Source: Helicobacter pylori (GTDB lineage: Bacteria; Campylobacterota; Campylobacteria; Campylobacterales; Helicobacteraceae). From it: 64,000 nt of DNA. The DNA lies in assembly GCF_016748675.1 (NCBI RefSeq), contig NZ_CP051534.1, positions 744,001-808,000 on the forward strand, given 5' to 3'. Positions 45,270 through 53,112 of this stretch are shown here, piece by piece; position 1 is the first letter of the stretch, and every line of letters starts with the position of its first letter. The position numbers were made by a program, and so were the translations under genes. The notes under the pieces are model-generated. The model was not told the DNA's origin. It was given only the letters and a program-made list of their open reading frames with translations, and searched no databases.

Positions 45270-45296
45270 TTAACAAATCATTTTTATTGCCGATAT
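45270..45296 (+). promoter_or_regulatory. FliA (sigma-28) promoter of flaG-fliD-fliS
   Basis: GCCGATAT at 45289-45296 matches the sigma-28 -10 (GCCGATAA/T), and TTAA sits exactly 15 bases upstream as a -35 (consensus TAAA). It lies 68 bases before the flaG start. Confidence 0.75.
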
Positions 45297-45364
45297 TGGC
45301 TAGAGAGTTTATGCAAACAAATAAATCGTTATACTTGTAGGCATGGAAAAATTTGGAGGTTTTT

Positions 45365-45724
45365 ATGGTCAATGAAGTTCAAGGGATTGGGATTCCCACA
45401 TCTCACACAAGCGTTCAAACAACCCCCACAAAAGAGATCAGTCGCACAAATACTATAAACACTATTGATGAATCTAAAACAACGATAGACCCTGATCAAT
45501 ACAAACCCAAACTGGAATTATTGAGCGAGCGTCTGAATGAAGAAATGAAGCGCATCGGCACGGATATTAATTTTAGTTATAACGATACGATCAAAGGGTT
45601 AGTGGTTTCAGTCAAAGACGCTAATGGGGATAAGGTGATAAGAGAAATACCCTCTAAAGAAGCCGTGGAGCTTATGCAAAGAATGCGCGATGTGATAGGC
45701 ATTATCTTTGATAAGAGAGGCTAA
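45365..45724 (+). CDS. flaG: Flagellar protein FlaG
   Basis: FlaG influences flagellar filament length. ATG 45365 is used because GGAGG lies 5 bases upstream. The 119-residue protein has a low-complexity Thr/Ser-rich N-terminus and the FlaG C-terminal domain (LNEEMKRIGTDINFSYNDTIKGLVVSVKD, IREIPSKEAVELMQRM). It is first in a flaG-fliD-fliS cluster behind a sigma-28 promoter. Confidence 0.93.
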   Translation: MVNEVQGIGIPTSHTSVQTTPTKEISRTNTINTIDESKTTIDPDQYKPKLELLSERLNEEMKRIGTDINFSYNDTIKGLVVSVKDANGDKVIREIPSKEAVELMQRMRDVIGIIFDKRG

Positions 45725-45740
45725 ACATTAGAGGTAAAAC

Positions 45741-47798
45741 ATGGCAATAGGTTCATTAAGCTCATTAGGGCTTGGCAGTAAGGTTTTGAATTACGATGTG
45801 ATTGACAAGCTTAAGGACGCTGATGAAAAAGCGTTAATCGCCCCCTTAGACAAGAAAATGGAGCAAAATGTTGAAAAACAAAAAGCCCTTGTAGAAATTA
45901 AAACGCTCCTTTCATCTCTAAAAGGCCCGGTTAAAACGCTTTCGGATTATTCCACTTATATCAGCCGAAAAAGCAATGTTACAGGCGATGCGTTGAGCGC
46001 GAGCGTGGGGGCTGGCGTGCCTATCCAGGATATTAAGGTGGATGTGCAAAATTTAGCGCAAGGCGATATTAACGAATTAGGAGCGAAATTTTCTTCAAGA
46101 GATGATATTTTTAGCCAAGTGGATACCACGCTCAAGTTTTACACGCAAAACAAGGACTACGCCGTTGATATTAAAGCAGGAATGACTTTAGGCGATGTGG
46201 CTCAAAGCATCACGGACGCTACCAATGGCGAAGTGATGGGCATTGTGATGAAAACAGGAGGGAATGACCCCTACCAATTAATGGTGAATACCAAAAACAC
46301 CGGCGAAGACAACCGAGTCTATTTTGGCTCACACCTCCAATCCACGCTCACTAACAAAAACGCCCTTTCTTTGGGACTTGATGGAAGCGGAAAAAGCGAA
46401 TTGAGTTTGAATTTAAAGGGGGCTGATGGGAATATGCATGAAGTCCCTATCATGCTAGAGCTCCCTGAAAGCGCTTCTATCAAACAAAAAAACACAGCGA
46501 TCCAAAAAGCGATGGAGCAGGCTTTAGAAAATGACCCTAATTTTAAAGATTTGATCGCTAATGGGGATATTTCCATAGACACCCTTCATGGGGGGGAATC
46601 TTTAATCATTAATGACAGGCGTGGGGGAAACATTGAAATTAAAGGGAGTAAGGCTAAAGAGCTTGGGTTTTTGCAAACCGCCACCCAAGAAAGCGATTTG
46701 TTAAAAAGCTCTCGCACCATAAAAGAGGGTAAATTAGAAGGGGTAATTAGCTTGAATGGTCAAAAACTGGATTTAAAAGCCTTAACCAAAGAGGGCAACA
46801 CCAGCGAAGAAAACACAGACGCTATCATTCAAGCGATTAACGCTAAAGAAGGCTTGAGTGCGTTTAAAAACGCCGAAGGCAAGCTTGTGATCAATTCTAA
46901 AACCGGAATGCTAACGATTAAGGGCGAGGACGCTTTAGGCAAGAATAGTTTGAAGGATTTGGGTTTGAACGCTGGCATGGTGCAATCTTATGAAGCTTCA
47001 CAAAACACGCTTTTTATGTCTAAAAATTTGCAAAAAGCGAGCGATTCAGAATTCACTTATAATGGGGTGAGCATCACGCGCCCCACTAATGAGGTCAATG
47101 ATGTGATTAACGGGGTTAATATCACTTTAGAGCAAACCACAGAGCCTAATAAGCCTGCCATTATCAGCGTGAGCAGAGACAATCAAGCCATTATAGACAG
47201 CCTTAAGGAATTTGTCAAAGCCTATAACGAGCTTATCCCTAAATTAGACGAAGACACGCGTTATGATGCGGACACTAAAATCGCTGGGATTTTCAACGGC
47301 GTGGGCGATATTCGCGCGATCCGTTCTTCTCTTAATAACGTGTTTTCTTATAGCGTGCATACGGATAATGGGGTAGAAAGCTTGATGAAATACGGGCTTA
47401 GTTTAGACGATAAGGGCGTGATGAGTTTGGATGAAGCTAAATTGAGTAGTGCGCTAAATTCTAACCCTAAAGCGACTCAAGACTTTTTTTATGGGAGCGA
47501 CAGCAAGGATATGGGGGGCAGGGAAATCCACCAAGAGGGTATTTTTTCTAAATTCAATCAAGTTATCGCTAACCTCATAGACGGAGGGAACGCTAAATTA
47601 AAGATTTATGAAGATTCCCTAGACAGAGACGCTAAAAGCTTGACCAAAGACAAAGAAAACGCTCAAGAGCTTTTAAAAACCCGCTACAACATCATGGCGG
47701 AGCGTTTTGCCGCTTATGATAGTCAAATCTCTAAAGCCAATCAAAAATTCAATTCCGTGCAAATGATGATCGATCAAGCGGCGGCTAAAAAGAATTAA
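45741..47798 (+). CDS. fliD: Flagellar filament cap protein FliD
   Basis: FliD caps the filament and promotes flagellin assembly; it is required for motility and colonisation. The 685-residue protein has the HAP2 N-terminal region (GLGSKVLNYDVIDKLKDADEKALIAPL), a long middle region with flagellin-IN-type repeats (LEGVISLNGQKLDLKAL, INAKEGLSAFKNAEGKLVINSKTG) and a C-terminal coiled-coil domain. It lies 16 bases after flaG. Confidence 0.95.
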   Translation: MAIGSLSSLGLGSKVLNYDVIDKLKDADEKALIAPLDKKMEQNVEKQKALVEIKTLLSSLKGPVKTLSDYSTYISRKSNVTGDALSASVGAGVPIQDIKVDVQNLAQGDINELGAKFSSRDDIFSQVDTTLKFYTQNKDYAVDIKAGMTLGDVAQSITDATNGEVMGIVMKTGGNDPYQLMVNTKNTGEDNRVYFGSHLQSTLTNKNALSLGLDGSGKSELSLNLKGADGNMHEVPIMLELPESASIKQKNTAIQKAMEQALENDPNFKDLIANGDISIDTLHGGESLIINDRRGGNIEIKGSKAKELGFLQTATQESDLLKSSRTIKEGKLEGVISLNGQKLDLKALTKEGNTSEENTDAIIQAINAKEGLSAFKNAEGKLVINSKTGMLTIKGEDALGKNSLKDLGLNAGMVQSYEASQNTLFMSKNLQKASDSEFTYNGVSITRPTNEVNDVINGVNITLEQTTEPNKPAIISVSRDNQAIIDSLKEFVKAYNELIPKLDEDTRYDADTKIAGIFNGVGDIRAIRSSLNNVFSYSVHTDNGVESLMKYGLSLDDKGVMSLDEAKLSSALNSNPKATQDFFYGSDSKDMGGREIHQEGIFSKFNQVIANLIDGGNAKLKIYEDSLDRDAKSLTKDKENAQELLKTRYNIMAERFAAYDSQISKANQKFNSVQMMIDQAAAKKN

Positions 47799-47838
47799 AA
47801 AACAGAGAGTCATCAATTTTAAAGGATAAAGGAACATT

Positions 47839-48219
47839 ATGCAATACGCTAACGCTTATCAAGCCTACCAGCATAACCGAGTGAGTGTGGAGTCCCCGGC
47901 AAAACTCATTGAAATGCTTTATGAAGGGATTTTAAGATTTTCTTCGCAAGCCAAACGCTGTATTGAGAATGAAGACATTGAAAAGAAGATCTATTATATT
48001 AATAGGGTTACGGATATTTTCACGGAGTTGTTGAATATTTTGGACTATGAAAAAGGGGGGGAAGTGGCGGTGTATCTTACAGGCTTATACACCCATCAAA
48101 TCAAAGTTTTAACGCAAGCCAATGTGGAAAATGATGCGAGTAAGATTGATTTGGTGTTGAATGTGGCTAGGGGGTTGTTAGAAGCATGGAGGGAAATCCA
48201 TTCAGATGAACTCGCCTGA
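47839..48219 (+). CDS. fliS: Flagellin chaperone FliS
   Basis: FliS binds the flagellin C-terminus and prevents premature polymerisation. Its 126 residues show the family signature AYQHNRVSVESPAKLIEMLYEGILRF near the N-terminus and a four-helix pattern. AAAGGA precedes it. The 3' end overlaps a FliT-like gene by 14 bases. Confidence 0.95.
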   Translation: MQYANAYQAYQHNRVSVESPAKLIEMLYEGILRFSSQAKRCIENEDIEKKIYYINRVTDIFTELLNILDYEKGGEVAVYLTGLYTHQIKVLTQANVENDASKIDLVLNVARGLLEAWREIHSDELA

Positions 48220-48445
48220 TGCGTTATTAGATTCCTTTAAAATCGCTCTTGTTAAAAAGGATTCCAAACTCGCCTTTTCATTGATAGAGCGCCTTTCTTT
48301 AGAGCAAATAAAAAGCTTAGATTTAGACACGCTTTTAAGCCTTAAGGAAATGATAGCCCAAAGCATTGAACTATTAGAAAAAGAAAAAGAAGAACTGCAA
48401 TTACAAATGCATAAGGCTAAGAAGATTCAAAAATTTTTGTCTTAA
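48206..48445 (+). CDS. Small helical protein after fliS, FliT-like
   Basis: The 79-residue protein is mostly helical and charged, ending with a coiled coil (ELLEKEKEELQLQMHKAKKIQ). Its position directly after fliS, with a 14-base overlap, is that of the FliD chaperone FliT in enterobacteria. Sequence similarity to FliT is not evident by eye, so the role is inferred from context. Confidence 0.75.
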   Translation: MNSPDALLDSFKIALVKKDSKLAFSLIERLSLEQIKSLDLDTLLSLKEMIAQSIELLEKEKEELQLQMHKAKKIQKFLS

Positions 48446-48498
48446 GATTTTTTAAACTACGATACAATAAAAGCACTATTTTTATTGAAGGCTAAAGA

Positions 48499-49158
48499 TT
48501 GTCTGAACCCATAGATAGATTCACGCGCATAAGGTGGTTGTTTAAAAACGATTTTGAAAAAATCCGTCAACAAAGGGTTTTAATCTGTGGCGTGGGGGGC
48601 GTTGGGGGCTTTGCACTAGACGCTTTGTATCGTGTGGGGATAGGGCAAATCACCATCATTGACAAAGATGTGTTTGATGTTACCAATCAAAACCGCCAGA
48701 TTGGCTCAGAAAGGATAGGAGAATCTAAAGTGTTGGTGTTGCAAGATCTCTATAAAGGCATTCAAGCTTTGAATTATCGCATAGATGAAGCGTTTTTAAA
48801 TTCATTTAATTTTAGAGATTATGATTACATTTTAGATTGCATGGACGATTTGCCCATTAAAACAAGCCTAGCGATAAAATGCCAGAATTTCGCTTACGGA
48901 AAATTTATCAGCTCTATGGGAAGTGCAAAACGCTTGAACCCTAAACACATCAAAGTAGGAAGCGTGTGGGAAAGCTATGGCGATAAATTCGGGCGTAAAT
49001 TTAGGGATTTTTTAAAAAAACGCCATTTTAAGGGGGATTTTAAAGTGGTTTTTAGCCCTGAAGTTCCGCATTGCATAGAGCTTGGGAGCTTTAATGCGGT
49101 TACGGCGAGTTTTGGTTTGCAAATAGCGAGTGAAGTCGTGCAAGACATTATCAAATAA
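48499..49158 (+). CDS. tcdA: ThiF/E1-like protein, probable tRNA t6A dehydratase TcdA
   Basis: The 219-residue protein contains the E1-like nucleotide-binding motif ICGVGGVGGFALDALYRVGIG and DKDVFDVTNQNRQ with the Arg/Asn that contact ATP, plus the Asp-rich DYDILDCMDD-type strand. TcdA (CsdL) cyclises t6A to ct6A in tRNA; the opening RFTRIRWLFKNDFEKI fits TcdA better than ThiF or MoeB, and the cysteine pairs of ThiF-type zinc sites are missing. Start is TTG 48499 behind GAAGG. TACAAT at 48463-48468 is a likely -10. Confidence 0.82.
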   Translation: MSEPIDRFTRIRWLFKNDFEKIRQQRVLICGVGGVGGFALDALYRVGIGQITIIDKDVFDVTNQNRQIGSERIGESKVLVLQDLYKGIQALNYRIDEAFLNSFNFRDYDYILDCMDDLPIKTSLAIKCQNFAYGKFISSMGSAKRLNPKHIKVGSVWESYGDKFGRKFRDFLKKRHFKGDFKVVFSPEVPHCIELGSFNAVTASFGLQIASEVVQDIIK

Positions 49159-49183
49159 GATATTAACAATGAAAGGCAGTGGA

Positions 49184-49330
49184 ATGAAAGATTACGAAGA
49201 CGAATTGGAAGATTTTGAAGAAGAAGAATTAGAGGGCTTTGAAGAAGAAGATGAAGAGTATAATGATTATAAGAATGTCTATGATGATGACGATTATGAA
49301 GACTATAACTCTGATTATGAAGAAGAGTGA
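49184..49330 (+). CDS. Very acidic miniprotein (48 residues)
   Basis: ATG 49184 has AAAGG 7 bases upstream and is preferred to the ATG at 49169. Nearly all residues are D, E, Y or N, in runs such as EDFEEEELEGFEEEDEE and DDDDYEDYNSDYEEE, with a single basic patch. Such composition suggests a disordered, metal- or basic-protein-binding peptide, but repeats of GAA/GAT codons could also be noise. It lies 3 bases upstream of the aguB ATG and so is probably translated with it. From memory it corresponds to HP0756. Confidence 0.6.
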   Translation: MKDYEDELEDFEEEELEGFEEEDEEYNDYKNVYDDDDYEDYNSDYEEE

Positions 49331-49333
49331 AAA

Positions 49334-50212
49334 ATGATTTGTGCGAGCGTCCTCCAGCATGCTTATTGCGGCTCTAGAAAAAAAACCATAGAGCATACAG
49401 CGAACTTGCTTGAACAAGCGCTAAAAAAACACCCTAAGACCAATTTGGTGGTGTTGCAAGAATTGAACCCTTATAGTTATTTTTGTCAAAGCGAAAACCC
49501 TAAATTTTTTGATTTGGGCGAGTATTTTGAAGAAGATAAGGCTTTTTTTAGCGCTTTAGCTCAAAAATTTCAAGTGGTGCTTGTCGCTTCTTTATTTGAA
49601 AAGCGCGCTAAAGGTTTGTATCACAACAGCGCGGTTGTGTTTGAAAAAGATGGCTCAATCGCTGGAGTCTATCGCAAAATGCACATTCCTGATGACCCAG
49701 GGTTTTATGAAAAATTTTATTTCACGCCGGGGGATTTGGGCTTTGAGCCTATTGTTACAAGCGTGGGCAAATTAGGGCTTATGGTGTGCTGGGATCAGTG
49801 GTATCCTGAAGCAGCAAGGATTATGGCTTTAAAAGGGGCAGAAATTTTAATCTACCCTAGCGCGATAGGGTTTTTAGAAGAAGATTCTAATGAAGAAAAA
49901 AAGCGTCAGCAAAACGCATGGGAGACGATCCAAAGAGGGCATGCGATCGCTAATGGCTTGCCTTTGATTGCGACTAACAGAGTGGGCGTAGAGTTAGATC
50001 CTAGTGGTGCGATTAAGGGGGGTATCACTTTTTTTGGCTCTAGTTTTGTGGTGGGGGCTTTAGGCGAATTTTTGGCTAAAGCGAGCGATAAAGAAGAGAT
50101 TTTGTATGCGGAAATTGATTTAGAACGCACCGAAGAAGTGCGCCGAATGTGGCCGTTTCTAAGAGACAGACGCATTGATTTTTATAACGATTTGTTAAAA
50201 CGCTATATTTAA
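49334..50212 (+). CDS. aguB: N-carbamoylputrescine amidase
   Basis: This nitrilase-family enzyme converts N-carbamoylputrescine to putrescine, CO2 and ammonia. The Glu-Lys-Cys triad is present: LVVLQELNPYSYF, VYRKMHIPDDP and LMVCWDQWYPEAARI (Cys about residue 155). NAWETIQRGHAIANGLPLIATNRVG is typical of AguB. Length is 292 residues. It directly follows the acidic miniprotein gene. Confidence 0.93.
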   Translation: MICASVLQHAYCGSRKKTIEHTANLLEQALKKHPKTNLVVLQELNPYSYFCQSENPKFFDLGEYFEEDKAFFSALAQKFQVVLVASLFEKRAKGLYHNSAVVFEKDGSIAGVYRKMHIPDDPGFYEKFYFTPGDLGFEPIVTSVGKLGLMVCWDQWYPEAARIMALKGAEILIYPSAIGFLEEDSNEEKKRQQNAWETIQRGHAIANGLPLIATNRVGVELDPSGAIKGGITFFGSSFVVGALGEFLAKASDKEEILYAEIDLERTEEVRRMWPFLRDRRIDFYNDLLKRYI

Positions 50213-50254
50213 TCAGTCAATCAATTTAAGATTTAAAGTTAGAAAGGGTTAAAC

Positions 50255-50326
50255 ATGGTAGATGCAATTTTTTGTGCTAAACAAGTGCGAAAATTCTATC
50301 ATTTTTGCGCGGTATCTTTATTTTAA
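50255..50326 (+). CDS. Possible 23-residue leader peptide
   Basis: AAAGGG lies 6 bases before ATG 50255, and the frame ends in TAA 12 bases before the antiporter gene start. The peptide begins MVDAIFCAKQVRKF and has two Cys and a His. It could be a translated leader or the eroded 5' end of an older gene. No family is recognised. Confidence 0.35.
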   Translation: MVDAIFCAKQVRKFYHFCAVSLF

Positions 50327-50338
50327 CAAGGAGCAAAA

Positions 50339-51652
50339 ATGCTAGAAAATAGCTCTGTATGGAGCAATCCTGCCTTTGTGGCCATCATTTGCATGTGCGT
50401 TCTTAGCCTTTTAAGGCTCAATGTCATGCTTTCTATGATTAGCGCGACTCTCATAGCAGGGCTTATGGGAGGGCTTGGAATCACAGAGAGTTTTAATGTG
50501 ATGATAGACGGCATGAAAGGCAATTTAAACATCGCTTTAAGCTACATCCTTTTAGGGGCTTTAGCGGTAGCGATCGCTAAAAGCAATCTCATTAAAGTCG
50601 CTTTGAGTAAATTAATAGGCTTGATGAATTACAAGCGATCCACTTTTTGCTTTTTGATCGCTTTCATCGCATGTTTTTCGCAAAATTTAGTGCCGGTGCA
50701 TATCGCTTTTATCCCTATTTTAATCCCCCCTCTTTTGCATTTAATGAACCGGTTAGAATTGGATAGAAGAGCGGTCGCTTGCGCTTTAACCTTTGGTTTG
50801 CAAGCCCCCTACTTGGTGCTTCCTGTAGGGTTTGGCTTGATTTTTCAAACCACCATTTTAGAGCAATTAAAAGCTAATGGCGTTAGCGCTACCCTAGCGC
50901 AAATCACAGGAGTGATGTGGATAGCGGGGTTAGCGATGGTTGTTGGGCTATTTGTCGCTGTATTAACGCTATACAAAAAACCCAGACACTACAAAGAAAA
51001 ATCTTTTAACATAGAAAATTACGACTCGCTTCAATTAAACTACCATGACTACTTGACTTTTATAGGGATTATCGTGGCGTTTGTGATCCAATTAGCCACC
51101 GATTCGATGCCCTTAGCCGCTTTTTTAGCGTTAGCGATCATCTTATTAGGCCGTGGCATTAAGTTTAAAGAAACCGACTCGCTTATGGATGATAGCGTGA
51201 AAATGATGGCGTTTATCGCTTTTGTGATGTTAGTGGCTAGCGGGTTTGGGGAAGTGTTGCAAAAAGTGCATGCGATAGATGGCTTAGTGAATGCGATCAC
51301 AAGCGTGATCCAAGGGAAGCTTTTAGGGGCTTTTTTAATGCTTGTTGTAGGGCTTTTTATCACTATGGGGATAGGGACTTCTTTTGGCACGATTCCTATC
51401 ATCGCTGTGTTTTATGTCCCTTTATGCGCGAAATTAGGATTCAGCATAGAATCTACGATTTTACTCATCGGCATAGCCGCAGCCTTAGGCGATGCAGGCT
51501 CACCGGCTAGCGATAGCACCATGGGGCCCACTTGCGGGCTTAACGCAGACAACCAACACAATCATATCTATGACACATGCGTGCCGACTTTTTTAGTCTA
51601 TAACCTCCCTTTGATTGTTTTTGGAGTTCTTGGAGCGTTACTATTAGGCTAA
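50339..51652 (+). CDS. Sodium/proton-antiporter-like membrane transporter (YuiF/NhaC-like)
   Basis: A 437-residue polytopic protein with about eleven hydrophobic segments. The C-terminal GIAAALGDAGSPASDSTMGPTCGLNAD and the central GIGTSFGTIPIIAVFYVPL are typical of the Na+/H+ antiporter / YuiF-like family, whose members move organic ions or sodium. The substrate is not determinable. AAGGAG precedes the ATG. It ends where the MATE gene begins, suggesting an operon. Confidence 0.85.
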   Translation: MLENSSVWSNPAFVAIICMCVLSLLRLNVMLSMISATLIAGLMGGLGITESFNVMIDGMKGNLNIALSYILLGALAVAIAKSNLIKVALSKLIGLMNYKRSTFCFLIAFIACFSQNLVPVHIAFIPILIPPLLHLMNRLELDRRAVACALTFGLQAPYLVLPVGFGLIFQTTILEQLKANGVSATLAQITGVMWIAGLAMVVGLFVAVLTLYKKPRHYKEKSFNIENYDSLQLNYHDYLTFIGIIVAFVIQLATDSMPLAAFLALAIILLGRGIKFKETDSLMDDSVKMMAFIAFVMLVASGFGEVLQKVHAIDGLVNAITSVIQGKLLGAFLMLVVGLFITMGIGTSFGTIPIIAVFYVPLCAKLGFSIESTILLIGIAAALGDAGSPASDSTMGPTCGLNADNQHNHIYDTCVPTFLVYNLPLIVFGVLGALLLG

Positions 51653-51714
51653 TCTATCAAGTTAAGAAAATCTTTTCTTTAGCCTTACCCTCTGGGGTTA
51701 ATGCTTTTTTAGAT

Positions 51715-52968
51715 GTGTTGGTGGTCGCGCTCTCGGTTTTTTTTGTGGGCAAGATTTCGCACCATCACATTGTGGCTTTAGGGGTGGGCTTGCAATTTTT
51801 GATGCTTTTTTATGGCATCAACACGATTTTATACACCGGCACTAACGCCATTCTTTCTAGGCTTGTGGGGGCTAGGGATTTTACTCAAATCAACCACGCT
51901 TTTTCCAGTATTTTTATAGGGGCGTTTGTGATCTGTTTGGGCGTGCTGTTTGCTTCTTATTTTTTGATTGAGCCTTTTTTAAATTGGATGCAATTACAAA
52001 ATCCTTCGCGCCAATTGACGCAAGATTATTTAGAAGTCTTAGTTATCGCGCTACCGAGTGTTTTTTTAAAAAATGTTTTAGTTTCAGCGCTCGCTAGCTT
52101 TTCAGACACCTTAACCCCCTTTATTGTTAAAATCATCATGGTCATTGCATGCATTTTTTTGAATCAAGCCTTGATTTTTGGGGATTTTGGTTTTAAAGAA
52201 ATGGGCATTGTTGGCTCTGCTTTAGCGAATGTGGTTGTCTCTTATTGGGAATTACTCGCGCTTAGTCTTTGGATACAAATCAAAAAAATCCCTTTAAAAT
52301 TCAAAATAACCTTTCGTTTTTCTTTTTTAAAAACCATGTTTAGAGTGGGTTGGCCGGCCGGGTTTGAGCGCTTATTGAGCTTGTTTTCTTTAATCCTCTT
52401 GTCTAAATTTGTAGCGAGCTATGGGGATAAGGTGTTAGCGGGCATGCAAATAGGTATTAGGGTTGAAACCTTTTCGTTCATGCCCGGATTTGGGTTTATG
52501 ATTGCAGCGATGGTTTTAACAGGGCAAAATTTAGGGGCGAACAAGCCAAAGATCGCCACAGAATACGCGCATTTGATTTTAAAAATCTCTATGGGTTTAA
52601 TGGGGGTTTTAGGGATTGTTTTAGTCTTATTCGCTAAAGAATTCGCGAGCCTTTTTTCTCAAGATGAAGAAGTCTTAGAAGTGGCACGCTCTTATTTGAT
52701 CGCTGTGGGTCTCTCTCAAGCCCCCTTAATTGGGTATTTTGTGCTAGATGGAGTTTTTAGGGGGGCTGGCATTTCTAAAGTCTCACTATACATTAACACC
52801 CTAAGCTTATGGGGGTTAAGGATCATGCCCATTTACTTGCTTTTAATTCATCATTTTAAGGTGGAATTTATTTTTGTAGTGATCGCATCAGAAACTTTTT
52901 TGCGCTCATTCATCTACTATAAAGTTTTTTCTAAAGGCATTTGGAAAAGGTGCGGGAAAAAGGCTTGA
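51715..52968 (+). CDS. MATE-family multidrug efflux protein
   Basis: The protein has about twelve transmembrane segments and MATE features such as NTILYTGTNAILSRLVGARDF and GFGFMIAAMVLTGQNLGANKP. From the first canonical start (GTG 51715) it is 417 residues, but the frame is open upstream and encodes IYQVKKIFSLALPSGVNAF, which looks like the missing first helix of a MATE protein. No ATG, GTG or TTG exists in that stretch; ATT at 51643 with GGAG 7 bases before it, or ATC at 51652 overlapping the upstream TAA, could initiate. Sodium- or proton-driven export is inferred from the family. Confidence 0.88.
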   Translation: MLVVALSVFFVGKISHHHIVALGVGLQFLMLFYGINTILYTGTNAILSRLVGARDFTQINHAFSSIFIGAFVICLGVLFASYFLIEPFLNWMQLQNPSRQLTQDYLEVLVIALPSVFLKNVLVSALASFSDTLTPFIVKIIMVIACIFLNQALIFGDFGFKEMGIVGSALANVVVSYWELLALSLWIQIKKIPLKFKITFRFSFLKTMFRVGWPAGFERLLSLFSLILLSKFVASYGDKVLAGMQIGIRVETFSFMPGFGFMIAAMVLTGQNLGANKPKIATEYAHLILKISMGLMGVLGIVLVLFAKEFASLFSQDEEVLEVARSYLIAVGLSQAPLIGYFVLDGVFRGAGISKVSLYINTLSLWGLRIMPIYLLLIHHFKVEFIFVVIASETFLRSFIYYKVFSKGIWKRCGKKA

Positions 52969-53040
52969 TTATTGCTTGAGCGTAGCGGTCGTTTTGAAAC
53001 GATTTTCTCGCACCACTTGCACGCCCACTTCACCCACATA
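52969..53040. repeat. 72-bp tandem duplication, copy 1, after the rny stop
   Basis: The segment matches 53041-53112 with one substitution seen. It is a duplicate of the last 24 codons of rny including its stop, and lies beyond the stop codon on the minus strand, between the ends of rny and the MATE gene. Confidence 0.93.
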
Positions 53041-53112
53041 TTATTGCTTGAGCGTAGCGGTCGTTTTGAAGCGATTTTCTCGCACCACTTGCACGCCCAC
53101 TTCACCCACATA
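53041..53112. repeat. 72-bp tandem duplication, copy 2, containing the true end of rny
   Basis: This copy encodes the RNase Y C-terminus (VGVQVVRENRFKTTATLKQ) and its TAA at 53041-53043. Confidence 0.93.

Noticed and set aside
45297..45352. Sigma-54 promoter upstream of flaG
   Set aside because: No GG-N10-GC pair of the RpoN type could be placed; the sigma-28 match at 45270-45296 explains the gene.
52917..53111. Protein made of two 24-residue repeats on the minus strand
   Set aside because: This is an out-of-frame reading across the 72-bp duplication of the rny end; it has no ribosome site and is explained by the duplication.
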